From Acetobacter aceti NBRC 14818 (GTDB lineage: Bacteria > Pseudomonadota > Alphaproteobacteria > Acetobacterales > Acetobacteraceae), in assembly GCF_000193495.2 (NCBI RefSeq), contig NZ_AP023411.1:1-63279 (forward strand): a DNA stretch of 63,279 nucleotides. The letters run 5' to 3'. A model generated the notes under the pieces. That model was not told the DNA's origin. It was given only the letters and a program-made list of their open reading frames with translations, and searched no databases. Position numbers and translations under genes: made by a program. Of this stretch, positions 1-9,977 are shown piece by piece. Each line of letters opens with the position of its first letter. Position 1 is the first letter of the stretch.

Positions 1-603
1 AATAAATCATGGCGGAGAGCGCTCCTGATCGCGCTTTTTCTCAATGCCAGCATGTTTGCCGTTGAAGCAGGGGCTGGCGTGTCGGTTGGATCTGCATCCT
101 TACAGGCGGACGCGATTGATTTCCTTGGCGACAGCGCCAACTACGCAATAAGCCTCAGTGTTGCCGGAATGGCATTGCGATGGCGAGCTGGCGCGGCCTT
201 TCTGAAAGGCCTGACCCTGTTCGTGGCTGGGATATGGGTAATGGCCAATGCTGGGTGGATGGTAATGAACAGCAACCATCCGCCTCACCCAGACGCAATG
301 GGCGGCATTGGTCTGCTTGCCCTCGCGGTCAATCTGGCCTGTGCCCTCATATTATGGACACACCGGAAAGGTGATGCCAACCGCCGTTCCGTATGGATCT
401 GCTCTCGTAATGATGCGATCGGAAATGTTGCCGTTGTGCTGGCAGCTCTGGGCGTGTTTGGCACTCGTTCTGCGTGGCCGGATATTGCGGTAGCTGCCAT
501 CCTGGCGATGCTTGGTATTAGTGGAGGTGTGCAGATTATGCGACAATCGAGAGTAGAACTAACAGATAACAAATCAGATATATCACGACATATCAATGTA
601 TAA
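1..603 (+). CDS. CDF/CzcD-like cation transporter, C-terminal 200 codons (starts at 63232)
   Basis: The frame is open to base 1 and continues exactly from the ATG at 63232, giving a 216-residue protein if the molecule is circular. It has several hydrophobic membrane segments. The stretch SLQADAIDFLGDSANYAIS carries the Asp/His-type metal-site signature of cation diffusion facilitators (D near residue 55, D near 59). It should export divalent metal ions (Zn, Cd or Co) across the inner membrane. The predicted N-terminus is Cys-rich (MAGGCCGGC), a plausible metal-binding tail. The stop overlaps the start of the next gene by 8 bases, so it is the first gene of the efflux operon, divergent from the metal-type merR. 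Family call is firm; the metal is not known. Confidence 0.85.
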   Translation, partial: NKSWRRALLIALFLNASMFAVEAGAGVSVGSASLQADAIDFLGDSANYAISLSVAGMALRWRAGAAFLKGLTLFVAGIWVMANAGWMVMNSNHPPHPDAMGGIGLLALAVNLACALILWTHRKGDANRRSVWICSRNDAIGNVAVVLAALGVFGTRSAWPDIAVAAILAMLGISGGVQIMRQSRVELTDNKSDISRHINV

Positions 604-2038
604 ATCATATAATACTCTAGAATATATTAAGCAGGCAAGGAGACGCACACGCTATAATGCGGCATTCATTCTCCTGATTTTTCCCCTGCTCTGTGGCTGC
701 ACAAATAGTGGTCACTCACATATTTCGCCGGAATCAGATGTCCAGAAATTTTCTAGCCGTCAATTTACGGATGCCGGATTGCAAGAATTCATTACAAAAG
801 TTCTCGGACCAAACGTATCGAGTCAGGAAAACGCATGGGGCATCACTCGCCTGACGCTTGCTACCTTGTATTTTCATCCCGATATCCTTGTAGCTAAAGC
901 TGAACTGGAAACGGCTCGCGCTGGAATCAAGACAGCCGGTCAACTGCCCAATCCCAGTTTCACGGTGCTGGGTGGCCCATCGGCTCATTATGTCGGCTAC
1001 GGCGCGTCAATACTGATCGAATTTTTCGGCAGGCGTTATCACCGTATCAAAGAAGCCAGATATCGGGCTGCGGTCGCGCAATGGGAAGTCATCAATACTG
1101 CATGGAAACTACGCAGCGACACGCGGTCTGCTCTTCTCGGCGTCTGGGCTGTATCCGGGCGCCTCAAGCTTGTGGAAGAGACTGCGGCAGCTAAACGCGA
1201 ACTCTTTACCCTGGAACAGGCACGTTTTGATCAGGGGCGAGCATCCGCTTTCGAAATATCGCAGGTACGGACGGAAATGATCCATGCCGAGTTGTCTGTC
1301 AGTGATCTGCGGCGCGAGTATGCCGTCCGTAAGGCAGCTCTGGCTGGAGCAATCGGGGTTCCTGCCGAAGCACTTGATTCCATTGCTCTTGATACAAAAG
1401 CATTTGATGTCTGTCCCGACCTCATAGAATACCGCGATTCACAGGACATGAGATACCAAGCCGTAATGCAACGCGCGGATCTGCGGGAACTTCTTGCGTC
1501 TTATGACGCCGCCCGACAGGCTCTACGGGTCGAAGTTTCTCGACGCTATCCCGACGTCACCATCAGTCCCGCCTATAACTGGGATATTTCAAATCGCTTT
1601 GAGGTAAATCCCTCTCTGCAAATTCCGATTTTCAATCAGAACGAAGGCCCCATAGCTGAAGCTGTTGGGCAGGAGCATGAGGCGGCGGCTCGTCTCCGGC
1701 GTGCAGAGAACACGGTGTTTAAGTCCATCTCGCAGGCTACGGCCAATTACCGCGGCACGACATCAATTCTGCTACAGGCGGAAGAACTTGCCAAAACCGT
1801 ACGGGTAAGGCTGAACCAGATGCAGCACCGCCTTCAGTCAGGTGCAATCGACCGACCAACGATGGTTATGACTCATATAGAGCAGATTCAAGCGGAGACC
1901 GCCCTTCTTGAAGCAGAAATTCAGCAACGGCAAGCCATAGGTCAGATCGAAGATGGCATGCAGCAGCCCATTTTTGATCACACCAATGCCGCGCAGGCTT
2001 CCGGCCTACTTGAAAATAACCAAAGGAACTCACCATGA
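596..2038 (+). CDS. czcC: CzcC-like outer-membrane efflux lipoprotein (TolC family)
   Basis: A 480-residue outer-membrane factor of an RND metal pump. A hydrophobic signal ending in LLCGC gives a lipobox (Cys near residue 35). The rest is helix-rich with the tandem TolC/OEP repeat pattern (TARAGIKTAGQLPNPS, later EVSRRYPDVTISPAYNWD). Translation is coupled to its neighbours: it overlaps the transporter gene upstream and its TGA overlaps the czcB ATG as ATGA. With CzcB and CzcA it would form a channel from periplasm to outside. Length is normal for the family (about 420-480). The substrate cannot be read from sequence. Confidence 0.85.
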   Translation: MYKSYNTLEYIKQARRRTRYNAAFILLIFPLLCGCTNSGHSHISPESDVQKFSSRQFTDAGLQEFITKVLGPNVSSQENAWGITRLTLATLYFHPDILVAKAELETARAGIKTAGQLPNPSFTVLGGPSAHYVGYGASILIEFFGRRYHRIKEARYRAAVAQWEVINTAWKLRSDTRSALLGVWAVSGRLKLVEETAAAKRELFTLEQARFDQGRASAFEISQVRTEMIHAELSVSDLRREYAVRKAALAGAIGVPAEALDSIALDTKAFDVCPDLIEYRDSQDMRYQAVMQRADLRELLASYDAARQALRVEVSRRYPDVTISPAYNWDISNRFEVNPSLQIPIFNQNEGPIAEAVGQEHEAAARLRRAENTVFKSISQATANYRGTTSILLQAEELAKTVRVRLNQMQHRLQSGAIDRPTMVMTHIEQIQAETALLEAEIQQRQAIGQIEDGMQQPIFDHTNAAQASGLLENNQRNSP

Positions 2039-3069
2039 AAGCGAGGGCCTTCTGGCTGCCTCTTGCAGGTCTTTCTGTCTTCCTAGTTCTAAACGGGACA
2101 GACATTGCCATTGCAGATGATGATGATCAACCAGTTTCGGTTCTTGGTGCAGAGGCGACCGTGACGGTCTCCCCGGAAGCAGTTACGAAGAGCGGCATTG
2201 CTTCTGCACGACCCAGCATCGTGCCTTGGAGAAAGCTGGTTCCCGCCTATGGTTACGTTCTGAACGCAACACAACTTATCACTCTTGTTAGTGATTATGC
2301 TGACATGAAAGCGCGGCTGGAGAGCATGCAGGCACAGCAGACGCTTGCCCGTGCGAAACTCGATCGTGACAAAGGACTGTATCGCGATCGGCAGAATATC
2401 TCTCAGGAACAATTCCAGGAGACAACAGCTAGATTTCAGTCCAATTCAGCTATGGTAAAAGCAGAACAGGTCCGGGTGAATAACGCACTTAATATTATCA
2501 GACAGCAATTTGGTTCGGTCATATCTGACGCTACCGAAAAAAATACAATTTTCATTACACAGTTACTTCAACAACAAGTGGTCTTGGTCAAGGTGACCCT
2601 TCCACCAGATACGGATCTACCAACCCCACCAAGTCAGGCGGATGTGACCGATTATGGAAACACGGGTGGACACGGGACAATGCTCCACTATTTGTCTCCT
2701 GTAACCATGACCGATCCTGCTATTCAGGGGCGTAGCTTTTTCTATTTTGCGTCGGCTGAAAGTCAGCTTGTCGCGGGCATGAATGTTTCCGTTCTCCTGC
2801 CTACCGAAGAGGAACGTCCCGGTATCCGGATACCTGCATCAGCTATTATCTGGCTGCAAGGTAAGTCGTGGATATACCGTGATAACGGACACGGAAAATT
2901 TACACGCTTACCCCTTACGACCGACGTGCCGGACCGAGAAGGTGGCTACCTGATCCAAGATACTCCAGGACAAATCACACACGAAACGCAAATCGTCATA
3001 GAGGGTACGCAATTACTTCTGTCTGAAGAATTCCGAGCTCAGCTTGAATCAGGAGACGATGACGACTGA
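2035..3069 (+). CDS. czcB: CzcB-like periplasmic adaptor (HlyD/MFP family)
   Basis: A 344-residue membrane-fusion protein of the RND pump. It has a signal peptide (about residues 1-27), then a beta-barrel/hairpin core with an alpha-helical hairpin (ADMKARLESMQAQQTLARAK onward, about residues 85-160) and a C-terminal beta domain. It is shorter than typical CzcB (about 400-520) and lacks a long N-terminal histidine region. The mature protein starts with DDDDQP and ends with GDDDD, acidic runs that could bind cations (inference). It starts in an ATGA overlap with czcC and ends in a TGATG overlap with czcA, so the three genes are translationally coupled. Confidence 0.82.
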   Translation: MKARAFWLPLAGLSVFLVLNGTDIAIADDDDQPVSVLGAEATVTVSPEAVTKSGIASARPSIVPWRKLVPAYGYVLNATQLITLVSDYADMKARLESMQAQQTLARAKLDRDKGLYRDRQNISQEQFQETTARFQSNSAMVKAEQVRVNNALNIIRQQFGSVISDATEKNTIFITQLLQQQVVLVKVTLPPDTDLPTPPSQADVTDYGNTGGHGTMLHYLSPVTMTDPAIQGRSFFYFASAESQLVAGMNVSVLLPTEEERPGIRIPASAIIWLQGKSWIYRDNGHGKFTRLPLTTDVPDREGGYLIQDTPGQITHETQIVIEGTQLLLSEEFRAQLESGDDDD

Positions 3070-6000
3070 TGACGGGACGTTCTTTCAGCCTTCAGGCAGC
3101 TATTATCGGGTTTTCGATCCGCTTCCGGGGCGTGGTTATCGCAACCGCATGTCTGTTGTTCTTCTATGGCCTGTATGGCTTGAGACATGCCAGCTATGAT
3201 GTGTTTCCGGAATTCATTCCGCCACGGGTCACGATCCAGACCGAAGCCGCTGGTTTTACGCCGGAACAGGTCGAAACATTGGTTAGTCGCCCAATGGAAA
3301 TTGCCCTGACCGGCCTCCCGGGTATTCAGCGCGTGCAATCGACTTCGATTCAGGGACTGTCAGTCGTCAACGTCCTGTTTGCGACATCGACCGATATTTA
3401 TCGAGCCCGGCAACTGGTCGGGGAACAAATGAATGTTGTTGCACAGCAATTGCCAGCCGGTGTTCATGCTCCGACTATGACGCCACTGACCTCATCCGCC
3501 GGTCTGGTACTGGTGATCGGTCTGACGTCGGAACAACAGTCCCTTATGCAGTTGCGCACGCTTGCTGACTGGTCATTAAGGCCGCGTCTGCTGGCGTTGC
3601 CTGGTGTGGCTGGAGTCAGCGTGTTTGGCGGGGAGCGTCGGTCACTCCAGATACAGGTACATCCAGACCAACTCATCTTGCATCATATCGGACTCGATGA
3701 CGTCCTTGCGGCTGCCCAGGAAGCGACTGGCATACAGGGGGCCGGCTTTATTGATACCCCGAACCAAAGAGTCGTTCTTCAGTCTGACGGTCAGGCCCTG
3801 ACGCCAGAAAGTCTGGCCCGCACTGTGATTGTCCGCTCTGATAATGGTGCTGTCACACTGGGCAGTATTGCCACTGTAACTGAAGCCCCTATTCCTGCCT
3901 TCGGCGCGGCCAGTATCGAGGGAAAGACAGGCATTGTAGTTAATATATGGGAACAGTACGGTGCCAATACAATGGCCGTGACCCGGGAAATCGAGGCGGC
4001 ACTTACCGATTTCCGCCCGCAATTGCAGGGACAGGGGATTACATTGCATGCTGACCTGTTCCGACCCGCCAATTTCATTACGACCGCATTGGGGAATGCC
4101 ACACGAGCATTGCTTCTGGGCGGTTTTCTGGTGGTTGTCGTAATCTTTCTTTTCCTTTTTGACCTGCGAACCGCTGCAATCTGTTGCGCCACCATACCTT
4201 TGGCTATTCTGATAGCCCTGTCGTTGCTGGAGACACTCGGGGTTACTTTGAATGCCATGACCTTGGGGGGCCTTGCTATTGCCATCGGCGAGGTTGTGGA
4301 TGACGCCGTGATCGGGGTCGAAAATGTTACACGCCGATTGCGTGAAAACCGGCTTCTGGTCCAGCCCGCATCTACAGCGCGCGTCGTACTCGATGCGTGC
4401 GTTGAAGTCCGCAGTGCAGTGGTTTACGCGACCTTTGCTGTCATTATCGTTTTCTTGCCTGTCATCGCCCTTCCCGGACTTTCGGGACGACTGTTTGCTC
4501 CACTGGCAACAGCTTATGTTCTTGCGGTCATGGCTTCTCTTGCCGCTGCTGTAACCGTTGTACCTGCACTCTGCGCATGGCTCTTGGCGACGCCTGGAGA
4601 AATCCGGAGAGAGCCCCCCCTGGCAGGATGGACCGCCAGAGCTTATGAACGTCTTCTGGCCAGATTAATGCGCCATCCCCGATTTGTTATAGGCGGGATG
4701 ATCCTGACCACCTTGATAGGGTTTGCGGCCCTTCCATTCCTTGAAAGCGATTTCATTCCCGATTTCAAGGAAGGCCACCTTATCATTCATATGACGGCAG
4801 TTCCGGGGACTTCCCTGGAACAGTCTCTGAAATTAGGCAGACAGGTTACAGAAAAACTTCGTCAGCTTCCCGAAATCCGTTCGGTTGCTCAGAGAGTCGG
4901 ACGCGCCTCGCTGGATGAGGACACGTATGGACCACATACCAGCGAATTTGAGGTTGATTTGAATCAGGTGGATGGGAAGGCTTCCCGACAGATTGATGCC
5001 CGCGTTCGCAAAGCGCTTGACGGGTTCGTTGGGGCCAGTTTTTCTGTCAGTAGTTTTTTGACGATGCGCGTAAACGAAACCCTTTCTGGTTCGTCTTCGG
5101 CTGTGGCAATCAATATTATTGGCGATGATCTGGATGTATTGGATATCCAGGCAAATAATATTGTCCGCATGTTGCATCAGATACATGGCGCAACAGATGT
5201 CCGGATAGAAGCACCTCCTGGTGTTCCGGAACTTGCTATTCGGCTACGCCCTGCTGATCTGGAGCGCTGGGGGCTTCGGTCGGCGGATGTACTCCGATCC
5301 ATCCATACAGCCTGGCAGGGTGAAACCGTGGGGCAGATATACGAGCGTTCTGCGGCTTTTAATGTTATGGTTCGTCTTGATGACGCAAGTCGTAATGATG
5401 TTGCGTCTGTCGGTTCCCTGCCACTGCATACTGTTCACGGAAACTACGTACCACTCCGCGCTGTTGCAGACATATATGAGACGAACGGTCGCTATCAGGT
5501 GTCACATCTGGGAGCACAGAGAACACAGACTGTCACCGCAAATGTTACAGGACGATCAGCTCAATCTTTCGTTCAGGACGCACGCACGGCTATAGCAAAA
5601 AATATCAAACTGCCTCTTGGAACCTACGTTCAGTTTACATCCGCAGCGGAAGCTGAATCACAATCACGCAAGGAACTGTTTATAAATTCCGGGCTCGCTG
5701 CCATAGCGGTCATGATTCTGCTCTCAATAATCACACAAGGATGGCGCAATCTCGCTCTGATACTCGTCAATCTTCCCTTCGCATTTGTAGGCGGCATTCT
5801 GACAATCATTGTTTCCGGCACAACGCTAACTCTTGGGGCAACAGTCGGCTTCGTTACACTATTCGGGATTACGCTTCGGAATTCGGTGATGATGATTTCG
5901 CATTTTGAGGCTTTGGTCGAGCGGGAAGATCTTACATGGGGAGTAACAACAGCGCTCCGGGGGGCCAGAGACCGTGTCGTCCCCGTACTCATGACATCGC

Positions 6001-6203
6001 TCGTTACGGCGCTTGGACTGGCGCCTCTGGCTGTTGATATGAATGCGCCTGGGCGGGAAATCGAAGGACCTATGGCCGCTGTCATTCTTGGAGGGCTCAT
6101 GACATCAATGATACTTAACCTGTTTGTTTTGCCTATTCTTGCTGTTAGATTTGGCAAATTTTCTAAAAATGAAACAAATGATATAGAAAATATGACAGAG
6201 TGA
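3069..6203 (+). CDS. czcA: CzcA/CusA-family heavy-metal RND pump
   Basis: A 1044-residue inner-membrane proton antiporter of the HME-RND family with 12 expected membrane segments in two halves and two large periplasmic domains. In the TM4 region, about residues 406-419, the sequence GEVVDDAVIGVENV carries the paired acids and the E-N that mark heavy-metal RND subclasses. The variant with EVVDD differs from the DFG...DGA form of Zn/Co/Cd CzcA, so substrate is uncertain. Porter-domain motifs (FTPEQVETLVSRPMEIALTG near residue 60) are standard. The gene ends 111 bases before the relaxase gene, which converges on it; the AT-rich gap shows no clear hairpin. Confidence 0.88.
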   Translation: MTGRSFSLQAAIIGFSIRFRGVVIATACLLFFYGLYGLRHASYDVFPEFIPPRVTIQTEAAGFTPEQVETLVSRPMEIALTGLPGIQRVQSTSIQGLSVVNVLFATSTDIYRARQLVGEQMNVVAQQLPAGVHAPTMTPLTSSAGLVLVIGLTSEQQSLMQLRTLADWSLRPRLLALPGVAGVSVFGGERRSLQIQVHPDQLILHHIGLDDVLAAAQEATGIQGAGFIDTPNQRVVLQSDGQALTPESLARTVIVRSDNGAVTLGSIATVTEAPIPAFGAASIEGKTGIVVNIWEQYGANTMAVTREIEAALTDFRPQLQGQGITLHADLFRPANFITTALGNATRALLLGGFLVVVVIFLFLFDLRTAAICCATIPLAILIALSLLETLGVTLNAMTLGGLAIAIGEVVDDAVIGVENVTRRLRENRLLVQPASTARVVLDACVEVRSAVVYATFAVIIVFLPVIALPGLSGRLFAPLATAYVLAVMASLAAAVTVVPALCAWLLATPGEIRREPPLAGWTARAYERLLARLMRHPRFVIGGMILTTLIGFAALPFLESDFIPDFKEGHLIIHMTAVPGTSLEQSLKLGRQVTEKLRQLPEIRSVAQRVGRASLDEDTYGPHTSEFEVDLNQVDGKASRQIDARVRKALDGFVGASFSVSSFLTMRVNETLSGSSSAVAINIIGDDLDVLDIQANNIVRMLHQIHGATDVRIEAPPGVPELAIRLRPADLERWGLRSADVLRSIHTAWQGETVGQIYERSAAFNVMVRLDDASRNDVASVGSLPLHTVHGNYVPLRAVADIYETNGRYQVSHLGAQRTQTVTANVTGRSAQSFVQDARTAIAKNIKLPLGTYVQFTSAAEAESQSRKELFINSGLAAIAVMILLSIITQGWRNLALILVNLPFAFVGGILTIIVSGTTLTLGATVGFVTLFGITLRNSVMMISHFEALVEREDLTWGVTTALRGARDRVVPVLMTSLVTALGLAPLAVDMNAPGREIEGPMAAVILGGLMTSMILNLFVLPILAVRFGKFSKNETNDIENMTE

Positions 6204-6314
6204 CTCGAAATATAATATAATATTATTGAAATAGTTATGTATTGTATGTGGATATTTTATGATATGTATAAAGAAAAAATTATGTAAATCATAATTATCA
6301 GATACAATCCTATC

Positions 6315-9300
6315 TTATAGATGTAAAGTGCGCCGTTTCTTTTGTTTTTCCTGCGCTTTGGCTTCGGTTTTGCGTGAGAGAATGGTTCTGACCTTCGCTT
6401 TCAAGGCTTTGGTCATCTCACGCAACCGATCCATCATACCGTTTCGGTCCTTCATGGCTTCAGCCGTGTTTTTAAGGCCCTCGGATGCCTTCTGCTCGTG
6501 CCGGCGGGTTGAGAAGCGGCCTGCCAGAGTAGCACGTTGCTTGCCCTCTCCTTCCCGCGCTTCCAGACCCTGTTTTGTCTGCTGCATAGCGCGTACGGTG
6601 CCACGCCGGATATTTTCCGCTCGTTCCAGAAGGGCGTGTGCTGTCTCTTTTTCGGGCTGGCGCTCGAAGTTCCGGATGATATTTTTCAGGACATCGGTTG
6701 CGGTAATTGTACGCTGATCCCCCAGAGGCCGTCGGCCGGCAATCTCGCTCCGTTCAGCGCCATCCGATGTGACCATAAAGGTCTGCTCCCGGTGTCGGCT
6801 GGACGAAGTGTAAGCACCGAACGCCGTGACATTCCGTGACCCGGCCGGAATGGCAAAAATATGCTCGGTGACGGTGACACCCTGGCTGGTATTGGTGGTC
6901 ATCGCGTCCCCATAGGATAGCAGAAACCGACCGGTTTCCTTCTCCTTGAGGGAGTCCCATTTTACCAGTCCATTCCGACCATTGGCCCCTCGCAGAACCA
7001 GCCCCTCTTCGCGTACGTCACGGACTTCAACCACAGTGCCGTTGCGGCCGAGATTCCCGCCTGAATTGGTGTCGAGGAAGCGGGCATTTGTCCGCTGGAA
7101 CAGGCGAACCTTGTCGCCGCGTGCCAGGGACAGGTCATAGGAGGTATTTTCTCCGGTAGCCTGTGCCTTGATGGTAATCAGATCCGCGCTGATCTCCCCA
7201 AGCTCACGCCGGCGATCACGGATCGCGCGGCTGATGTTGTGGGCGTCAGCATTCGTCGGGGTGGAGATCGAAAGGGTGTATTTGTCGCGATCGGCATTCT
7301 CCGTACGGCGTTGCTGCCAGAGATCGACCACGGCCTTGATGGCTTCCTCGTAGCCTCCCGGTGCAACACGCAGGGTTCCATTTTCCGCCTTCCGCTTGAC
7401 GGCTTCCTCGGTTTGCCCGTTGCGAAACATAAGGGTGGTTTCGCGCTCTTCCTGCTGAATCTGGCGCGTGGACGTCCCCAAGAGGGGTATGTTTTCCTTG
7501 CCCAGCCCTCGTTGCAGTAATTCGATAACCGCGCCCGCCTCAACGGACTGCATCTGTTTCGGGTCGCCGATCATCACCAGCTTGAAGCCGATGTCCTCTC
7601 GCTTCCTGAGGATGTCATTGAGCTGGCGTGTGCCCAGGAGGCTGAGTTCGTCAACGACGACGACGGATTTCTTGGTGAGTTTGAGCTTGCCGCTGTCGAT
7701 CCGGCGCAGGAAGGATTCCAGAGCGCGGGTCTTGGCGACTTCCATACCCGTAGCAGACAGATCGTCGGACTGTCGCCAGGCCAAGGCGATGCCGTGAACG
7801 TCCCGGCCCTGCTGCTTCCACGCGGTTACGAGCGGCTTCAGGAGTGTGGTTTTTCCTGAACCTGCAACGCCGATCCCCACGACGACCTGACCGCCCTTCC
7901 CTAGATCCTCCATCATCGTGCGTTGGGCCTGCCCGTGCGCGCTCTCGAAACTGAGTTCGGGATGGGCCTTGACGGCCTGGTCAATCTGCTTGTCCGTGAG
8001 CGCGCCGCTTCGATCCTTCGCGGCCTCGCGCGTCATGCGGATCAGGTCGCGCTCTTCGCTTTCGTGAAGGGCGGTCGTGATTCCGACCCGCTCTCTGCCT
8101 TCCGGGTCTTTGACTTCTCCCCAAATCAGGGAGGTTTGACGTCCGTGCTGGCGGACGCCGCGATTGCGCATGGCTGCGGTCACGGCGTTGATGTCGGCTG
8201 CTGTGTCGATCCCCGCTGCGATCAATCCTTTGGCGGCGGCGATCCGGGCATCAGAACCGTCAAGAGATGCGCGCTGCTGAAGCTGCTTGTCAAAGACATG
8301 CTGTGCAGCTTCATAGGCGTGTTCCAGGCGCTCGGCCCGATCGCGCTCGGGTGCGATTTCATCGGGCCGGAGAATGCTCCGGTGCTTGTATCCGATCTCT
8401 GCGGCCGTACGCTGCCATGAGGCCATGTCGGTAAGATCGTCCGACTTCGCGCCGCGCGGATCTTGCACCCCTTGCTTGATAAGGCCGATTTTGCGCTTGG
8501 CATCGAGGGTATCCCAATCAAGGCCCTGCCCTGCCGCATAGGCACGCGCGGCGGCCGTTCCTGAAAGTGTGCGGCGGCTGAACTGTTCACAGACACTCTC
8601 GGGAATGGCTGCAACCCTGCCCATTTCCGTCCGCTCGTCCAGCACCATATCGACCCCCTGCTTGCGCAGGTTCGTCGCTAGGTGGGCCTGATAGACGGCG
8701 CCCCACTCCTTGACCTTGCCGTTAAGCTGATCGAGCCACAGGCCGCCCATGCGGCCCTCGTCGGTCAGTGCCGCGTTCAGAATGGCAGTATGCGTGTGGA
8801 GCTGCATATCGCCTGGCACCCGGCCCCCTCCCTGACGGAGCGTATGCAGCTCGGTAAAGACCTCGCCCTGGTCGTCTGTCCGGATGACCTCAACGGTCGG
8901 CCGTGCCGTATAATGATCGAAGGACACCCAGCCGATGGATGCGGGGTCCCAGCCATCTTTTCCGGCGTCGCCTTTCCGCGCACGTCCGATCACCTTTTCC
9001 ACTTCCTGCATGGTTGAGGCGATCGCGTCGTGATGTGCCTGAAGGATGATTCCGCGCTCGGCTTCTGTCGGGGCGAATGCCCATGCAACGGAAACCGATT
9101 TGGGGGCGGAAAAGGTGAAATCCACATACCCGATCCGGGCGCGACTGGTGTCCATGCGCTCGTGATATTCGGACACACTCAACTCCTGCCCGTCGGCCAT
9201 ACGCCCGGACAGGATGTTTTCGCGTTGGTCATTGGTCAGGCTGGCCGCATCGGCACCAAGGACGGCCGTAAAACGCCGTACAGCCCGTTCAGCTTTCTTA

Positions 9301-9977
9301 GCAGGTATATCGCCGCCAGAAACCGTCTTGCCCGCCAGAACGGCTTCCAGTTCGGATCTCGTGGGCAATCGGCTTTCATCCATCTCGAAGATTTTGCCGA
9401 TTGCTTCCGTGGCCGATCTTTTCGTCTTCCCCGGAATATCCTGTCCGTCTGCTCGTTGCCCGTTCAGAAGGTGAGCGACTTCGGCCGGTGTCAGGCCCTT
9501 CGTGGGGTCGATCCCAAGTCGTGCGGCCAATTCGGGATTCATGTCCCGGCGTGGGATGGCTGTCGCACTGCTGTAGTCGCGGGCGGCGCTGGCGTTGCGG
9601 ATCTCGCTATCAAGTGCGTCGGCAGTGAAGGGCACGGCGCGTTGCTGCAACAATTCCTCGGCTTTGGCCCGGTCGATCAGATTGGCCGCCACGAAGGTTC
9701 CGGCTGCGCGGACTGCCAGCACGTTGTCCGAATCGGACGTGGCTTCTCGCAGGCGGTCGATTTCCATTGCCAGCGTGTCGGCCAGGTCATCCATCCCGCT
9801 CGTGGTGCCGGCATAGCGGGTGGCAGCGGCCTCGGCCGGGGTCGGGGGTCTTACACCCTGCGCGTAGTACTCCGCCATCACGGCCATCTCGGGCGGAAGG
9901 GTCTGCTGAAGCAGGTGCTCGCTCATGGCCTTGGCGGCGGACGTGGCCCCGGCCGCGCCTGTCCGATAGGTCAGCAT
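6315..9977 (-). CDS. MOBF-family conjugative relaxase/helicase (TrwC/TraI type)
   Basis: A 1220-residue relaxase that would nick oriT, carry the single strand into the recipient and unwind DNA. The histidine metal site is at H394 and H396 in QLHTHTAILNAAL, preceded by DFTFSAPKSVSVAW (about 286-299). The helicase half has Walker A GVAGSGKTT (703-711), Walker B VVVVDELSLL (772-781) and further SF1 motifs (GDPKQM near 804). The N-terminal 280 residues are longer than in TrwC and hold three tandem units of the type LLNGQRADGQDIPG, AVLAGKTVSGGDIP, ILSGRMADGQELS, where known members have one. The nicking tyrosine is not obvious; Y37/Y38 and Y134 are candidates. Its start overlaps the stop of the upstream 106-residue gene. 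Confidence 0.9.
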   Translation of the reverse strand: MLTYRTGAAGATSAAKAMSEHLLQQTLPPEMAVMAEYYAQGVRPPTPAEAAATRYAGTTSGMDDLADTLAMEIDRLREATSDSDNVLAVRAAGTFVAANLIDRAKAEELLQQRAVPFTADALDSEIRNASAARDYSSATAIPRRDMNPELAARLGIDPTKGLTPAEVAHLLNGQRADGQDIPGKTKRSATEAIGKIFEMDESRLPTRSELEAVLAGKTVSGGDIPAKKAERAVRRFTAVLGADAASLTNDQRENILSGRMADGQELSVSEYHERMDTSRARIGYVDFTFSAPKSVSVAWAFAPTEAERGIILQAHHDAIASTMQEVEKVIGRARKGDAGKDGWDPASIGWVSFDHYTARPTVEVIRTDDQGEVFTELHTLRQGGGRVPGDMQLHTHTAILNAALTDEGRMGGLWLDQLNGKVKEWGAVYQAHLATNLRKQGVDMVLDERTEMGRVAAIPESVCEQFSRRTLSGTAAARAYAAGQGLDWDTLDAKRKIGLIKQGVQDPRGAKSDDLTDMASWQRTAAEIGYKHRSILRPDEIAPERDRAERLEHAYEAAQHVFDKQLQQRASLDGSDARIAAAKGLIAAGIDTAADINAVTAAMRNRGVRQHGRQTSLIWGEVKDPEGRERVGITTALHESEERDLIRMTREAAKDRSGALTDKQIDQAVKAHPELSFESAHGQAQRTMMEDLGKGGQVVVGIGVAGSGKTTLLKPLVTAWKQQGRDVHGIALAWRQSDDLSATGMEVAKTRALESFLRRIDSGKLKLTKKSVVVVDELSLLGTRQLNDILRKREDIGFKLVMIGDPKQMQSVEAGAVIELLQRGLGKENIPLLGTSTRQIQQEERETTLMFRNGQTEEAVKRKAENGTLRVAPGGYEEAIKAVVDLWQQRRTENADRDKYTLSISTPTNADAHNISRAIRDRRRELGEISADLITIKAQATGENTSYDLSLARGDKVRLFQRTNARFLDTNSGGNLGRNGTVVEVRDVREEGLVLRGANGRNGLVKWDSLKEKETGRFLLSYGDAMTTNTSQGVTVTEHIFAIPAGSRNVTAFGAYTSSSRHREQTFMVTSDGAERSEIAGRRPLGDQRTITATDVLKNIIRNFERQPEKETAHALLERAENIRRGTVRAMQQTKQGLEAREGEGKQRATLAGRFSTRRHEQKASEGLKNTAEAMKDRNGMMDRLREMTKALKAKVRTILSRKTEAKAQEKQKKRRTLHL

